This document shows, piece by piece, positions 11,745 through 22,900 of a DNA stretch of 64,000 nucleotides. The first letter of the stretch is position 1; every line of letters starts with the position of its first letter. The notes beneath the pieces are model-generated. The model had not been told where the DNA came from and made no database searches. It worked only from the letters and a program-made list of their open reading frames with translations. The stretch comes from Oscheius tipulae (Eukaryota; Nematoda; Chromadorea; Rhabditida; Rhabditidae). The stretch is taken from the NCBI GenBank assembly GCA_037178975.1, contig JASJZH010000005.1, positions 3,038,001 through 3,102,000 on the forward strand, in the 5' to 3' direction. The position numbers were made by a program, and so were the translations under genes.

Positions 11745-13308
11745 ATGACCGGTGTCTCCCACTCGATACCAGAAGGGGGACTTAACTAAAATAGTTTACT
11801 AAATAATACAATAACCAGATTAGCGGTGAGGAAGAGAGGGAGGCTGGCGGTACAGCTCGAGGTGTACTGACTAGTCAGGTGTATTCAATCCGCTGCAATT
11901 CGAGAAATATGCGGTTCGTAGTGAAAGTGCATTCTTTAACAGCAACCAACAATTTAGTGGCTGCTGGTGGACTGTAGATGATCATGATGAAAAATTTCAA
12001 ATTGTGTAGGCTGCTTGACAAATTGTTAAATAGTAACTTAGGTAGAGCAATTTATCATGTGAACACAACCAGGCCAAAGAAGAGAAACTTCTATTTTTAT
12101 CGATCTTTGGATTAAAGCTATGTGTAAACAAGCTGATCGCTGGTCGCACCCTCACATGGCTGCCACACTGAACTGCGATCTATTTTTGCAGCACTGGTGA
12201 GCAGATTAAACTGATGAGAAGTTGAGGTGCTGTTATCATTCGAACGCGTCCAGCATGCTTCTTCCCAAACAGCAATATTTTTTTTTTCAGCACGCTCATT
12301 CTACTTTTTATCGTTAACTTATTGGTAACTCCAATATTTATATTTCAGAATGGGCAACGACTTTTCAAAAGAAACAAGAAGCACTTGGGATACAGCTGAT
12401 GTAGAAAAATGGAAACTTAGCGCAGAAGTTGCTCAGAAGAGGTTTTACGATCTTTATGCAGGTAGGAAAGTAGTTTTCAAAACCGGAAAACGCTATTGTG
12501 CATGCTGTTGTACCTTATGATGCAGACGGCTTTCTGAAGGTATTTTTAGTCAGAAAAAATGTGCAATCTCGTTCTGCCGAATCAAAGCGCCATGCTGATA
12601 TGCATTTTTCAAAAACTGCTCACTTTTGTAGGTTTAAATTGTTGCTGGATGCTCGTTTTGACAGTCTGAATCTGCTATGGTCCAATATTTTTGTCCAGTG
12701 TTGCACTGATCAGATACGATAAAGCATTTTTCTCAAAGTACTTTCGATAAAACAAAAATAATACGAATCGAGACATGTTCCAGGTTTTATTCACACAAAA
12801 TATAAGCGGCTATCTTATGATCTATGTCAAAAACCAAATTGAAATTGCAACGGATCGGGATGGGTTAATACTTATCTGGTACTTTGACCGTCTCCTCATC
12901 CTAGGAAGCTAATCAAAACTTTTTCAAATGCGTTGTCATTTGCGCTCACTCAACTTGTTATCTCAAGTGTAACTATCGCGATAAAGAGAGTTCGCCAAAA
13001 TTCTCACAGGAGCCACAATGCCGACCAACGATTGAGAAAGGCTGTTTAAAAATGAAGAAATTTGCAGGAGCTCAGTTTGACACCTTTGAGTCGGAGAATT
13101 TTCATCTCCAATCCTTGAAGGTCTTTTCGTTTTTTCTTCGCAAAAATTTGTGTTTCCAGCTTGTGGAGGCAATCCAGAAAAGGCCATCCAGAATAACTTG
13201 GACTTTTTTACAGTTTTTGTTATGTGCAAAATGAACGAAAAAGAATTTCAACTGCCGGTTTTTCGCTTCCGCCTGTCTTCCCAAGAAGATCACCGCGGAA
13301 TGTACTTA
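11745..13308. other. No complete gene; one possible orphan first exon at 12351-12462
   Basis: At 12351, ATG GGC AAC follows an acceptor-like ATATTTCAG and opens a frame of about 37 codons rich in charged residues, ending at a plausible donor. An N-terminal Met-Gly could be myristoylated. No second exon could be linked, so no gene is called. The remaining sequence shows only short frames. Confidence 0.3.
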
Positions 13309-13530
13309 CTAGGGAAGGGTTTTAGTTGCCCGCGGGATATCGAAACGAGGTAGGTGCCATTCGAAAGGGCATCGAAAATGATGGTGTTTCCCAAATTTTC
13401 AGCTGCGCAATGGATGTCCTCAGCCTCCTGGAGAGAAATAAAAAAAAAATAATAATGCGTTGCGGGATCGAACCCGGGAGGAAAAAATTTCAAGCGAGCG
13501 CACAAGCTCTGCACCACCTGTTCGTATGGT
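13309..13530. repeat. Composite SINE-like repeat, copy R3, with the tRNA module inverted
   Basis: The head (13309 to about 13415) is a direct copy of R1's head with a few changes. Its tRNA-like module is different and points the other way: on the minus strand, an A-box-like GGTGGTGCAGAG near 13515 precedes B box GGTTCGATCCC near 13465. The same head has therefore been joined to two tRNA-like modules in opposite orientations. Confidence 0.55.
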
Positions 13531-13626
13531 GCTGTGATTGCACCCGGGAACCAAGTAGTCTAGGGCGCCAAAGTGGCGAAAAACGAAAACTTAGATAGAT
13601 AGTCAGATGAATCTAAAAGGATTGAG

Positions 13627-13694
13627 TAAATATGTACACAATGATTCGTGCCGATGATAATAAATATGTACACAATAATTCGTGCCGATGATAA
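13627..13694. repeat. 34-bp direct tandem repeat, two units
   Basis: Units 13627-13660 and 13661-13694 begin TAAATATGTACACAAT and differ at a single base. They lie 140 bp before the acyltransferase ATG. Confidence 0.8.
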
Positions 13695-14187
13695 TAACTA
13701 CATATTCTCCGACGCCGCTACTGATTAAGTTACCCAAACACCACTATTTTATAACTTGTATGCTAACAATAGACTTGTTCTTCTCCACAATTCGTTCACC
13801 AAAATCCAAGCATTTCTGAAAAGAACAAAAATGACGCCTGGAATGACCTCGAAGCTACTCCATCTCCAAGGTCTCCGCTCCATGGCCATCATTTTCGTCG
13901 TTCTCTTCCACTTCTTCCCTCAATACTTCCCGAATGGATACCTCGGAGTCGATCAGTTCTTCTTGCCCTCCGGCTACCTCATGACGATGATGCTGGAAAA
14001 GAATCCCGAGCTTTCGACTGGATCTCTCGTGGACTTTTTTACAGACGGGTCAAACGAATAGTTCCGCTCTACTATTTGGCCACCTTCGTGATTCTGCGTG
14101 GGTTCGCTTATTTTCTCAGTGTACTTCAGTTCCAGTGTTCATCAACTACACGCCGACTAAAACATGGAAGACCAATTTCGATTCGGC

Positions 14188-14334
14188 CAAAATACACGAG
14201 TGTTGGAATATCTGGTATAACTCGAAGGGCTGGGACAATATGTTCGACCACGAGTGGTGCGTAAGAAAAGCACTCGGAGCTGCTGAAGATCTCGGAAGGG
14301 TCAAAGTTTTCCGAAAAGTAGGTATCATAGTAAA
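14188..14334 (+). repeat. Third copy of the DUF273 exon-4 segment, inserted in the acyltransferase gene
   Basis: This segment matches 11505-11651 without visible differences, from CAAAATACACGAG to GGTATCATAGTAA. It follows directly after the acyltransferase codons for NFDSA and reads out of that frame. Its right edge is the same as that of the copies at 7339 and 11651; its left edge is inside exon 4. Confidence 0.85.
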
Positions 14335-15225
14335 CAACAATCTATAAGCTTGACTCTCGGTTCAGAACAGTCACCATCCTCATGACAATGCTGATTGTCC
14401 ATGTCGTAGAAAGATGTTGGCTGCTAGAAAACGGAGTTATGGTCTTTATTGGAGAGATCTCCTACGGGTGGTATCTGGTCCATTGGCCTGTTGTAGCCTT
14501 GCTAAAGATGCATGGACTCGAAACTGTTCAGCGTAAAAGTTTCCTATTCTGTTAGAAAATCCGACTTTTTCAGACATGATGGTCGGTCTTCTCATATCTC
14601 TCCTTGTCAGCATCGTCATCTACTTTGTCTATGAAAAGCACTACCGTTTTTGGGATCATCAAAGAATAGCCGCAATCGTAGCTGGTCTTCTTCTCTCTAA
14701 TGCTGTTGTCCTCTTCAGTATTTCTAGTAAGAGATCATTCCTTTTCTCAATCAATCGTTCAGGACAAATTCCTAACGAAGGTGCTCTGATTGTTCGCAAA
14801 GGAGTAGACAACAGTTCCATTTACATTCCGGCCAATCTCTCCTCGTTCATCTACGAATCGGACTACGTGAATGAGTTGCAGTATGGCTATGAGAACACGA
14901 CCAACGAAGAAAGAGCCAAGCTGAACGACTACATGACAAGCAATGATGACAGCCAGCTCAGGGACTATCCATGCACAACAAGACTGAAAACAGAAAATGA
15001 TCAGCCATTCTACTGTCTCACAGTTAGTTTTTTGTATATCAATTCTCGAAGAAAGTTTTAGAACTGAACGAATGCTAGCAGTAACATGACTCTTTTGGTT
15101 ATGGGCAACAGCTACGTGGGAAATGCCATGAAGACCATCACAGAACAGTGCAAGGATGTCTTTCCTCGAATCTACAGCTTTTTTATTACAGGTTGTCCAT
15201 GGGTTACCTCTCGCGAACTTGCGTC

Positions 15226-15265
15226 TGCCAGTGTTCACATAGCGCACGCCATGTGAACACTGGCA
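15226..15265. repeat. 15-bp perfect hairpin with 10-nt loop
   Basis: TGCCAGTGTTCACAT at 15226-15240 is followed after 10 nt by its exact complement at 15251-15265. It lies in non-coding sequence within the acyltransferase pseudogene, between the GNSYVGN exon and the exon starting at 15393, where no family residues are found. Confidence 0.75.
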
Positions 15266-16301
15266 CGTACCAAGTCGCGGTGATGAGCCTGAAGTATCGT
15301 CACAGATCGTCTTCGAGCGTTTCGTTGTTTTGTATGCTAGAATAGCTGAAAAATTTCTCATTCACGCAAAACCCTCAAAAGTCAATCTAAATCCGTCAGC
15401 TTGTGCTCCACTGCTTCATGACCGGAACCCCGAAGGATTTGACTGCAGTGCTGACGGACTCTTCATGGACACTGTCAGAGAGACCAAGCCGGACGTATTG
15501 ATCATTCCTGCCCGCCTTTTTGATGTTCGACTTATCGACAATGGCACGAATCCCTTCAACGACCGGATCTTTAAAGTTTGTGACTCCTTTTCTTGATAAA
15601 TCTGACTCAGGACATGATCGAAAGGATCACAGAACTTCAAAGCCTGGTAGCGACAAAAATCTATATTTTGGATGCTTTCGAATGGCCACCAAAAGATCTT
15701 CCTGTCAAACTATCGAGATTTCACCGAAACGGAACCCAGTTCACTATTGTAAGTAATTCTACTGCAGAGGAAGAGAGAACTTTCAGAATGACGTCTTCGC
15801 GCCTGAACAAAAAAAAGGGTACTACGTGACGAAGAAGCGACTAGCCCGCCTGGTGCACGGCTGTGCAAAGTGCGAACTCTTCGACTACACCAATCAGTTC
15901 TTTGTCAACGGAAAACTGCACTACTTCGACCCGAAATATTTTGTCAGCTATTTCAATTCCGTCCTCCATGTAACTCCGGTCGGCATGGCTCGAATCGCTC
16001 CCTTGTATCATCACATTTGCCATAATATTTGAATTCCATATAAAACAGAGAGATGCTCTGTATGTGGTTTTGATTTCCTCTGAGTATACTTACTTAGGAG
16101 TTATGAACACAACAGCAAAAAGCTTCAGAGATAGTTGTAGCTGAAAATATTTGAGAACTCGAGAATCCGAGAATAGAAAGTGGCTACAAAAGTATCGGGT
16201 TGGAACTACGTACACAGAAACTCACAAGTATAAAAAGTAATTGGTTCCTATCGCTTCTGCACAAAGAAGAGGCCCCATACCATCTGCTGCTGCCTTCGAA
16301 G

Positions 16302-16619
16302 ATGATTACATCTCTGAATTGTCTCCTTCTCCTGTTACTGCTGGATTCTCTTCCGCTTCAAGTAGCTGTCACTACGGATTCCTCTATCACCAAATCGTGT
16401 AAATAGTGGGCTACATTTACCGTTGACTCCGATCTTTAGGCATTGAGATGGGCGATATGAAGGTGTGTGAATGCAACTATTGTTGAGTCTGAAATCACTT
16501 TCGACCAGGAGGATCTGCACCAGTATGTGTTCGACCGATGGACAGCTTCCAGGACTGAACTCATAGATGTTTTCTACATCAAAGCCTCAAAACATTTACA
16601 TTTTATTTGACGGTATCAA
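16302..16619 (+). CDS. Possible small secreted protein
   Basis: Three exons (16302-16398, 16440-16462, 16509-16619) join in phase to give 76 residues. The first encodes a clear signal-peptide-like start with a run of seven leucines. The middle exon is only 23 nt. There is no family resemblance. The splice sites are plausible (GTAAAT, GTGTGT; TTTAG, ACCAG), but the short length and tiny exon make this tentative. More open sequence after 16620 could be a further exon. Confidence 0.35.
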
Positions 16620-17116
16620 AAGGGGCAACACTGGTCTTTGTGAAAGTTGGAGGAATCAAAAAGGACAATCAAAACGGTCAGTTCCAAACTGCTTGAAATA
16701 ACAGGCTAGTGTTCAGTGTGCCCCTTAGAGCCACCACGATTTCCACAGCAACTGCAACGTGACACTCACGAGTTGCACAATCCTGCCGATGCTGACCAAC
16801 TGATCAAGTGCACTATCTTCCGAAACACTAGGGTTCCAATCGAAGATTAACTCCTGAATAATTCGCTGCCCGGCATCTGTCGATAGTGGCTCACTTCTGG
16901 TCAAACAGGTAGCATACATCTTCGCTCTGGTGACCATTGTGCTCCTTGTTGTTGCATTTCACGCATGTACTTTTTTTATGCGATAGTCACTGAATAATTC
17001 TGCATCTTTTAGCTTTTGATGTTGGCTATCAGATGCACTGAAAAAAATAAAAGAGTATATATTGTCATTTGCCTGAAAAGCACGTATGAAGAAAATTCAG
17101 AGAATATTTGGTAATA
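16620..17116. other. No gene recognised
   Basis: A short frame near 16625-16710 looks protein-like but cannot be linked to a gene. The rest is unremarkable. Confidence 0.4.
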
Positions 17117-17545
17117 GTTCGGCAGGCGGCTTGGTTCATTCAAACGGGTTTTTCGCGCGCATTTTTGAATTCGGCGGGATTTTGAAATCTTCTTCTCGTT
17201 TACGATTTCTACGCCTTTTCACTGCTTTTCTCAAATTTTTGCCTTACCTTTCATGTCTTTTCTTGTTCGCTTCAAGAAATAAAAACTATGACTGCCTTAT
17301 TCTCCGTTGGTACAATCTGCTCCCGTCTGTTGGTCAACTGATAGGAGTCAATTATCATTATACAAGACAGTTCTAGTTTATATTACTTGAAGAGAGCAAA
17401 AAAAGATATGAAAGGTAAGGCAAAAAGTTGAGAAAAGCAGTGAAAAGGCATAGGAATCGTAAACGAGAAGAAGATTTCAAAATCCCGCCGAATTCAAAAA
17501 TGCGCGCGAAAAACCCGTTTGAATGAACCAAGCCGCCTGCCGAAC
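17117..17545. mobile_element. 429-bp MITE with ~160-bp terminal inverted repeats
   Basis: The left arm (17117 to about 17277) starts GTTCGGCAGGCGGC, and the right arm (about 17385 to 17545) is its complement with few mismatches. Both ends are flanked by TA (17115-17116 and 17546-17547), the target-site duplication of Tc1/mariner-type elements. The ~105-bp centre has no coding capacity. The long arms would fold into one hairpin. No autonomous partner is visible here: the arms differ from those of the Tc3-like and mariner copies. Confidence 0.85.
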
Positions 17546-17547
17546 TA

Positions 17548-19997
17548 ATACCGAATATTTGTTTAGTTCTTGGAGTGAAGAGTTTTTTTTTAAATCTATT
17601 TCTTTGATTGGTCCCCCAAATAGTTTCCTCTGTTATGATGAAACGGCCGAACGCCTTATCAATCTGCCAGCTCAGCTAGATGTTCCAACTAAGAAAGCGG
17701 TACTATCACTTCGATCGAGCGGAAGTGGAAGCGATGCTACGTGGATGGGCTGAAATCCAACAATAATTTGATGCATCACCCAGATACCAAATCTTTGACA
17801 ATAATTTGCTTATTAACAGGTTCTTAAGATGGTCGAGTTAGAAAATTATGCGGCAACGAGGTTCTGCTCACGAGCACATCGCTTTCTTAGCTACTGCGTT
17901 TTAGAGTCCGAATCAAATAACTTCCCCACAGAGTTCAATACGCATTTACCGTGTTATCGTAATAGCTATAATGTACTGCCACGTAGCTTGGCCGATCGGA
18001 GGCCCTATTACAAACAAAAAGTGTTGATAGAACAGTTGATTGAAAGTGGCTTCCTAACTGATAGTTTTTGTGGGCTTGTGATGGACAGGTTGCCAAGCAG
18101 GTCAACAGAATCGATGTTATCAGCAGGTCATAGTGCTCTTTGCCAATTTCTGTCGTGACGGTTACCTACTGGATTGCGAAAGATCAAAATACTGACTCCA
18201 TGACATCGGATTGTATCCTAGGAAACAGCCTGAAACCAGGGTGTACGTTTTTAGCTTTATGATCTTGGTGTGTATATTCCTAGATATGTACTTACAGAAT
18301 GAGTTGATGATGACACAGTTCAGGTAAGAGACAGAGCGGCGATTAAGAGTGTCATGGCTTTCCAGAAGAACAATTATAATCTTGTCCTTCTTCGCAACCC
18401 TGCTGTTAATTTTCCATGTCAAGCGGACCTGCGAAGGCTGTTTCCTGTCCAGCACTAATGCCATCTTCTTTTCATGTGAATGTTGGGGGATGATCTCTAC
18501 ACATTTCACTTTTTACCTTGCCTGTTTTCTGTTAATGATGCTGGCTGTCATTCACGTAGACAACTTAATTATTCTGTACTTCTGGACACAATATCAGAGG
18601 TAGACTTTGTTTATTGACTGCTTCTTTATCCATGGTCTTATTGGTAAGCCTGATTTATTAATTCTTTCCCCGTTTGGCTCTCTGGTTCCCTTGATATAAA
18701 TTGACAACTTTTGATAAAACACAGATCTAAGCGGATCTGGACGCTAAAAAAGATTACTTATGCACATACATACACAAACAGAGATGGTTGTGCCGTTTAA
18801 ATAACGATTGAGATAAAGCTGCAGGATTTCGCTTCTCTTGCCTCCAAGCAATTGAATATAGCTGGGTGAGTCACACGGACAGACTATCAGCGTCATCAGG
18901 ATAGGCTGACAACAAATAAAAGACTAGGCGAGGGGAGAGTCTAGGCCCCAAAAAGGCGAGAACTTTACATTACCAGAATTATCTTTCAATAGGCTACGTC
19001 AATTCAACGTAGAGAAGCAGTGGTGTTAGGAACGATCTATGAACCTTTTCGAGTAGTTAACCATTTCACAGTAGCATCGCTCAGCTAGGTTCGTCTTCTA
19101 TACTTGGCGGTTGCCTGTCTTTTGAGTCTTGACAAAGAATCGAATGAGACAAGAAAATCCGGAGCTATGCAACAGATGGGGTTGAGAACGAGAGAAATAA
19201 ACGCAGTTTTCAGTGGATAGATTTATCTACCAATTATGCAAAGGATCAGATGAATTACAAAATAAATCACTAAGAGTTTGCAAGGATATGCAATTCGAAA
19301 TGCATAATGTACAAAAAACTGACAGTGATCCGATTACAACTTTTGTTCCTCCCCTTCAAAGCACTAAGCGTGTGCATTTTGAACGTTCGACGAGGGAACA
19401 ATTTACAGCGTGTGTACGCCAATTCTCTTCATCGACTGTGATGCAGTAGTCAACGAAATCAGCATTACCTTTTTTCCTAAAAATTTTTTTTTTTGGAAAT
19501 TATCTCATTTCTATTGAACTGGCATCAGCCTTATGTTAAGGGGGAAATGAGCGTGTGCTTTGGTTTTTCATCCGAAATAGATACTTTTTGGCAACCGACA
19601 AATAGCTCGCTGACTTTTTCTTTTATTTCGTGGTTAGAAATTCAAGCTAATGATTTCGATTTGCACCTTTGACGTTGCCTTCTCATAGTCCGTCTTATCA
19701 ATTTCTTCAGCAAATTTCTTCCTCTCTATCTGTCCGTCGTTGCTCATAAATTGAAGAAGACAAGAGAACGACTAGTCTTTTTATCTGCTTGGAGTCTATC
19801 TGACAAGGCCATAATTTCATTATCATTCTTTCTCGCTTCTCCTCCCCTTTGTCTCTCTCTCTCTGAGATCGATCGATTTGGCAAATCTCCGCCCTCTGTA
19901 ATCGCTACAAATATCTCTCCCCTGATCATTCCAACCAGTCTACGTGATTTAACTTTGTCTCTCTGTCGCTCAGACAACTATCATCTTTTATCAGGAA
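17548..19997. other. 2.4 kb with no recognisable gene
   Basis: Open frames at 17829-18158, 18349-18603 (a hydrophobic stretch) and 19213-19449 show no family and no supporting splice sites. Near 19850 there is a short CT-rich run. This may contain the promoter of the GTPase gene. Confidence 0.4.
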
Positions 19998-22900
19998 ATG
20001 CCATTGTCAAAGCCGCGATCTTTGAAAATTGTCAGTCTGGATGGAGCTCGCTTGGTGGCTGAGAATTTGAAGGAGCTGCGAAAAGAACTGAGACAGTATG
20101 GAGACAAACCGGTAAGATAGAAGCTCCTCTCCTGTCCATAAAAGTTTTCAGGTTGCTGTAGTTTCTGTGGCGGGCAAAATGCGAGGTGGAAAAAGCTACC
20201 TGCTGAACAATCTCATCGGACAAATGGAGAAGAAGGAGATATCAAGGGATGAAGGCTTCAAGTTCCAAGGCGACACCCTGCGATGTACTACTGGGATTGA
20301 TGTCTGGTCCAAACCGTACGAGGTGGATGGAAAAGATGTAAGTAATGATTTTGCGGTTAAGCTATACATAAGTTATAGATGGTAGTCCTCTTCATGGACA
20401 CCCAAAGTGTCTTCGATCAGGATCAGGCTATTGCAGGCGAAGCAAATCTGGTCGCCCTATCTATTCTTCTGAGCTCCGTTCAGATATGAACTGTCTCTGT
20501 CTCTCTGTCTGAGGTTAGGGTTTCAGATCTTCAATACCAAGGGGCTCGTGGACGCCAACGAAAAGAGTTATCTCGACGTCTACATGCAGCTGGCCAAGGA
20601 AGCCGAAAAGAATGGTTTGGACAAAACGTTTCAGGTAGATGTTCCCAGGGTCGGTAATCAGAAACTGTTACAGAAGTTGGTGTTTGTGATCCGAGACTTC
20701 TTCGAAGTCAAAGGAGTGATTGGAATGGATGATGGCGAAGTTTTCCTCAGAGAAAGAATCAAGCCATCTGATGAGCTATACAAGAGCTTCCAGTTAATCA
20801 AATGTCATCTTCTTCCTTTTCCTGGAACTGCCTTTATGAAAAATGAAAACTTCAACAAGGACAAGGACTTTGTTGACTTCAAAACGAGAATCACTGACTT
20901 TTCGGCTGTGACTCTCGAATCAGCGAATCTGGTGCCGAAGATGTTCAATGGAAGCCTGTTACCTGCCTGGAACTTGTTAACTTCTTGGAGAAACTGGTCG
21001 AATGGTTCAACAGCGCGGATGCGACCAAAGTAAAAACCCCACACCAGGCCATGGCTGATGCTCGCATCAACAGCTATTTGAAGAGTCTCATTGAGATCTA
21101 CAAAAAGAGGATGGGAGAGCCTGGAGTCCGAGCTGATAAGAGCAAGCTGGTGGACAGTCACAAGGAAACTATGGTGAGTGACAGAGAGACAGAAATATCT
21201 TATTTTCAGAATCTTGTGGTATCTAAGTTCGACGAATGCTTTGCCAAAGGCTCTGAAGACCTGTTCGAAAACAGCAAGAAGGAGCTTCTCCGTTACTGTC
21301 AGGTTCGGACTCGCTAGCTACCAAAAAGATCGGCAAGTTCAGACCCAATTCGATACTTTCTCTTCCGAACTGGAGAGGCAACAGGAGATCATTGACCGTG
21401 AAGCGAAGGAAACCGCTTTTGCCCTCTTTGAAAGAGCCATTACACGATTCGTGGAAATCCGAACGGTCGACGGTCTATTGACGGTTTTTGACAAGCTCAA
21501 GGTGCAAATTATTACATTTCTTCACTGCTTACATTTTAGGGCTCAGCTGTCGACAGTTACGCCAATAGACCGGTGATCTTCGACGATGCTCTCACAGGAC
21601 CTGAATTCCTGGCCAAGCTGGAGGGGGAGATGAAGGTGAGTATTGTTTTCTTGAAAACTTTTGCGGTTTTCCGCCGAGGGTTGATACTATATGTGATGTT
21701 CTTATGACAAAGGACCCAAAGGGTATTCGATTCGAGTTATTCATGTGACACGTGGTCAGGACCTTGGTTTGACAGTAGGATTTAAACCTTCGAGCACAAC
21801 AATTTTCAGAAAAAGCTTGAAGACATCGTGCTGGTGGTGAAGGCTCATGAGGAAACAGACAAGGTGCAGAAGATGCATGAGAATCTGCAACTGGCCAAGA
21901 ACGAATACGATCGTCTGATGGACAGCTATGGAAATCTGGCGGAGAAGCATAGCAAGGCTTGGGTAAGATCTTTCTTATATGGTTGGTTAGATTGGTTGGT
22001 TAACTTTGCTCTCTGTCGCTCTGTATCTCTGTCGTTCGAACAATGTAGCCTTCAGTGTTTAATACCTGCTTTTACGCTTCACTTTCAGAAAGCTGCCTCG
22101 GCCATCTTCAACAATTCTCCCAAGGAGCCTCATGACCTATTTGACAAGTTTCATCAGGAGCTTACAAGCTATTCGAATGTGTGGTTCCTGCTGTCCTTTT
22201 CAACTACGAATTGATTTCAGAACCAGTTGAAGAAGTTGGAAAAGGAAGCACGGGACCGTAAAGCTCAAGAAGAAGCACAGAAACGACGCGATGATGAGCA
22301 CGCAAGAGAATTAGAAAGAGAAAGGGAGCGTAGAAGAAGAGATGCAGAATCCTATGATAGACAATTGAGCGAGCAGCGAGCCCAGCAGGTAGGGTTCCAT
22401 CTGATCTTATCTCACATCTCTGTAGCACTATGGATTGATACGAGTTGGGCTCCATCAAGCGTACAGGCGTGGGAAGTGGCAAAATAAGTCTGCGGTTGCT
22501 CATACACTTTGTAGCATCTAAGGCGTTAGTTCAACGACAAAAATAAACAAAACTCACTTCTGGTAGTCAGCTCCAAGGGTGTAGCCTATAGTACAGTTTG
22601 CGAACACTGACGATATGACACTTGCTGCTAGAACTAACCGATTTATTGTTTGGAACTTGTTGTCTTGGCGAGGTCACTGTGCTCTGATTTCATAGAGCAA
22701 CTCGTCCAAATCTTTACTCCTAGGGATCTAGTCTGGTTTGAGTAATGAGAAGATATTTCTGGGGCATTATTTACGAAAAACAGGATGGGTCCTAAATACA
22801 GTGGTCCACATAATTATAAACGCACGTGATTTTTTCGCAGCTTTGGACCAAAAGATCAGTTCGCGGTTTGTATCAAAGTTGGAAAAGATGTAAAATTTGG

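Larger units (their letters stand above)
13831..16032 (+). pseudogene. OAC/NRF-6-type membrane O-acyltransferase with SGNH domain, disrupted
   Basis: The N-terminus from ATG 13831 carries the acyltransferase-3 signature (LLHLQGLRSMAII, LFHFFP, GVDQFF, SGYLMT). At 14035-14040 a run of six T shifts the frame: seven T would continue into FYRRVKRIVPLYYLAT. At 14188 the gene runs into a copied DUF273 exon (to 14334), and the family's middle membrane segments are missing. Sequence resumes near 14366 (GEISYGWYLVHWP), then 14574 to about 15020, 15080 to about 15190 with the SGNH block GNSYVGN, 15393-15576, 15614-15748 and 15789-16032, ending HVTPVG then a stop. Nematode relatives acylate unknown substrates in membranes. 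The loss of the middle makes this copy non-functional. Confidence 0.85.

Noticed and set aside
14759-15361. A 200-residue minus-strand open frame
   Set aside because: Antisense to the acyltransferase exons, whose family residues are clear on the plus strand.
18349-18603. Possible signal-anchor protein
   Set aside because: A single hydrophobic stretch without a family match, splice partner or conserved motif.
20484-20526. A U12-type AT-AC intron in the GTPase gene
   Set aside because: The stretch starts ATATGA but ends TTTCAG, not AC, and lacks the U12 donor consensus; a mutated GT donor fits better.
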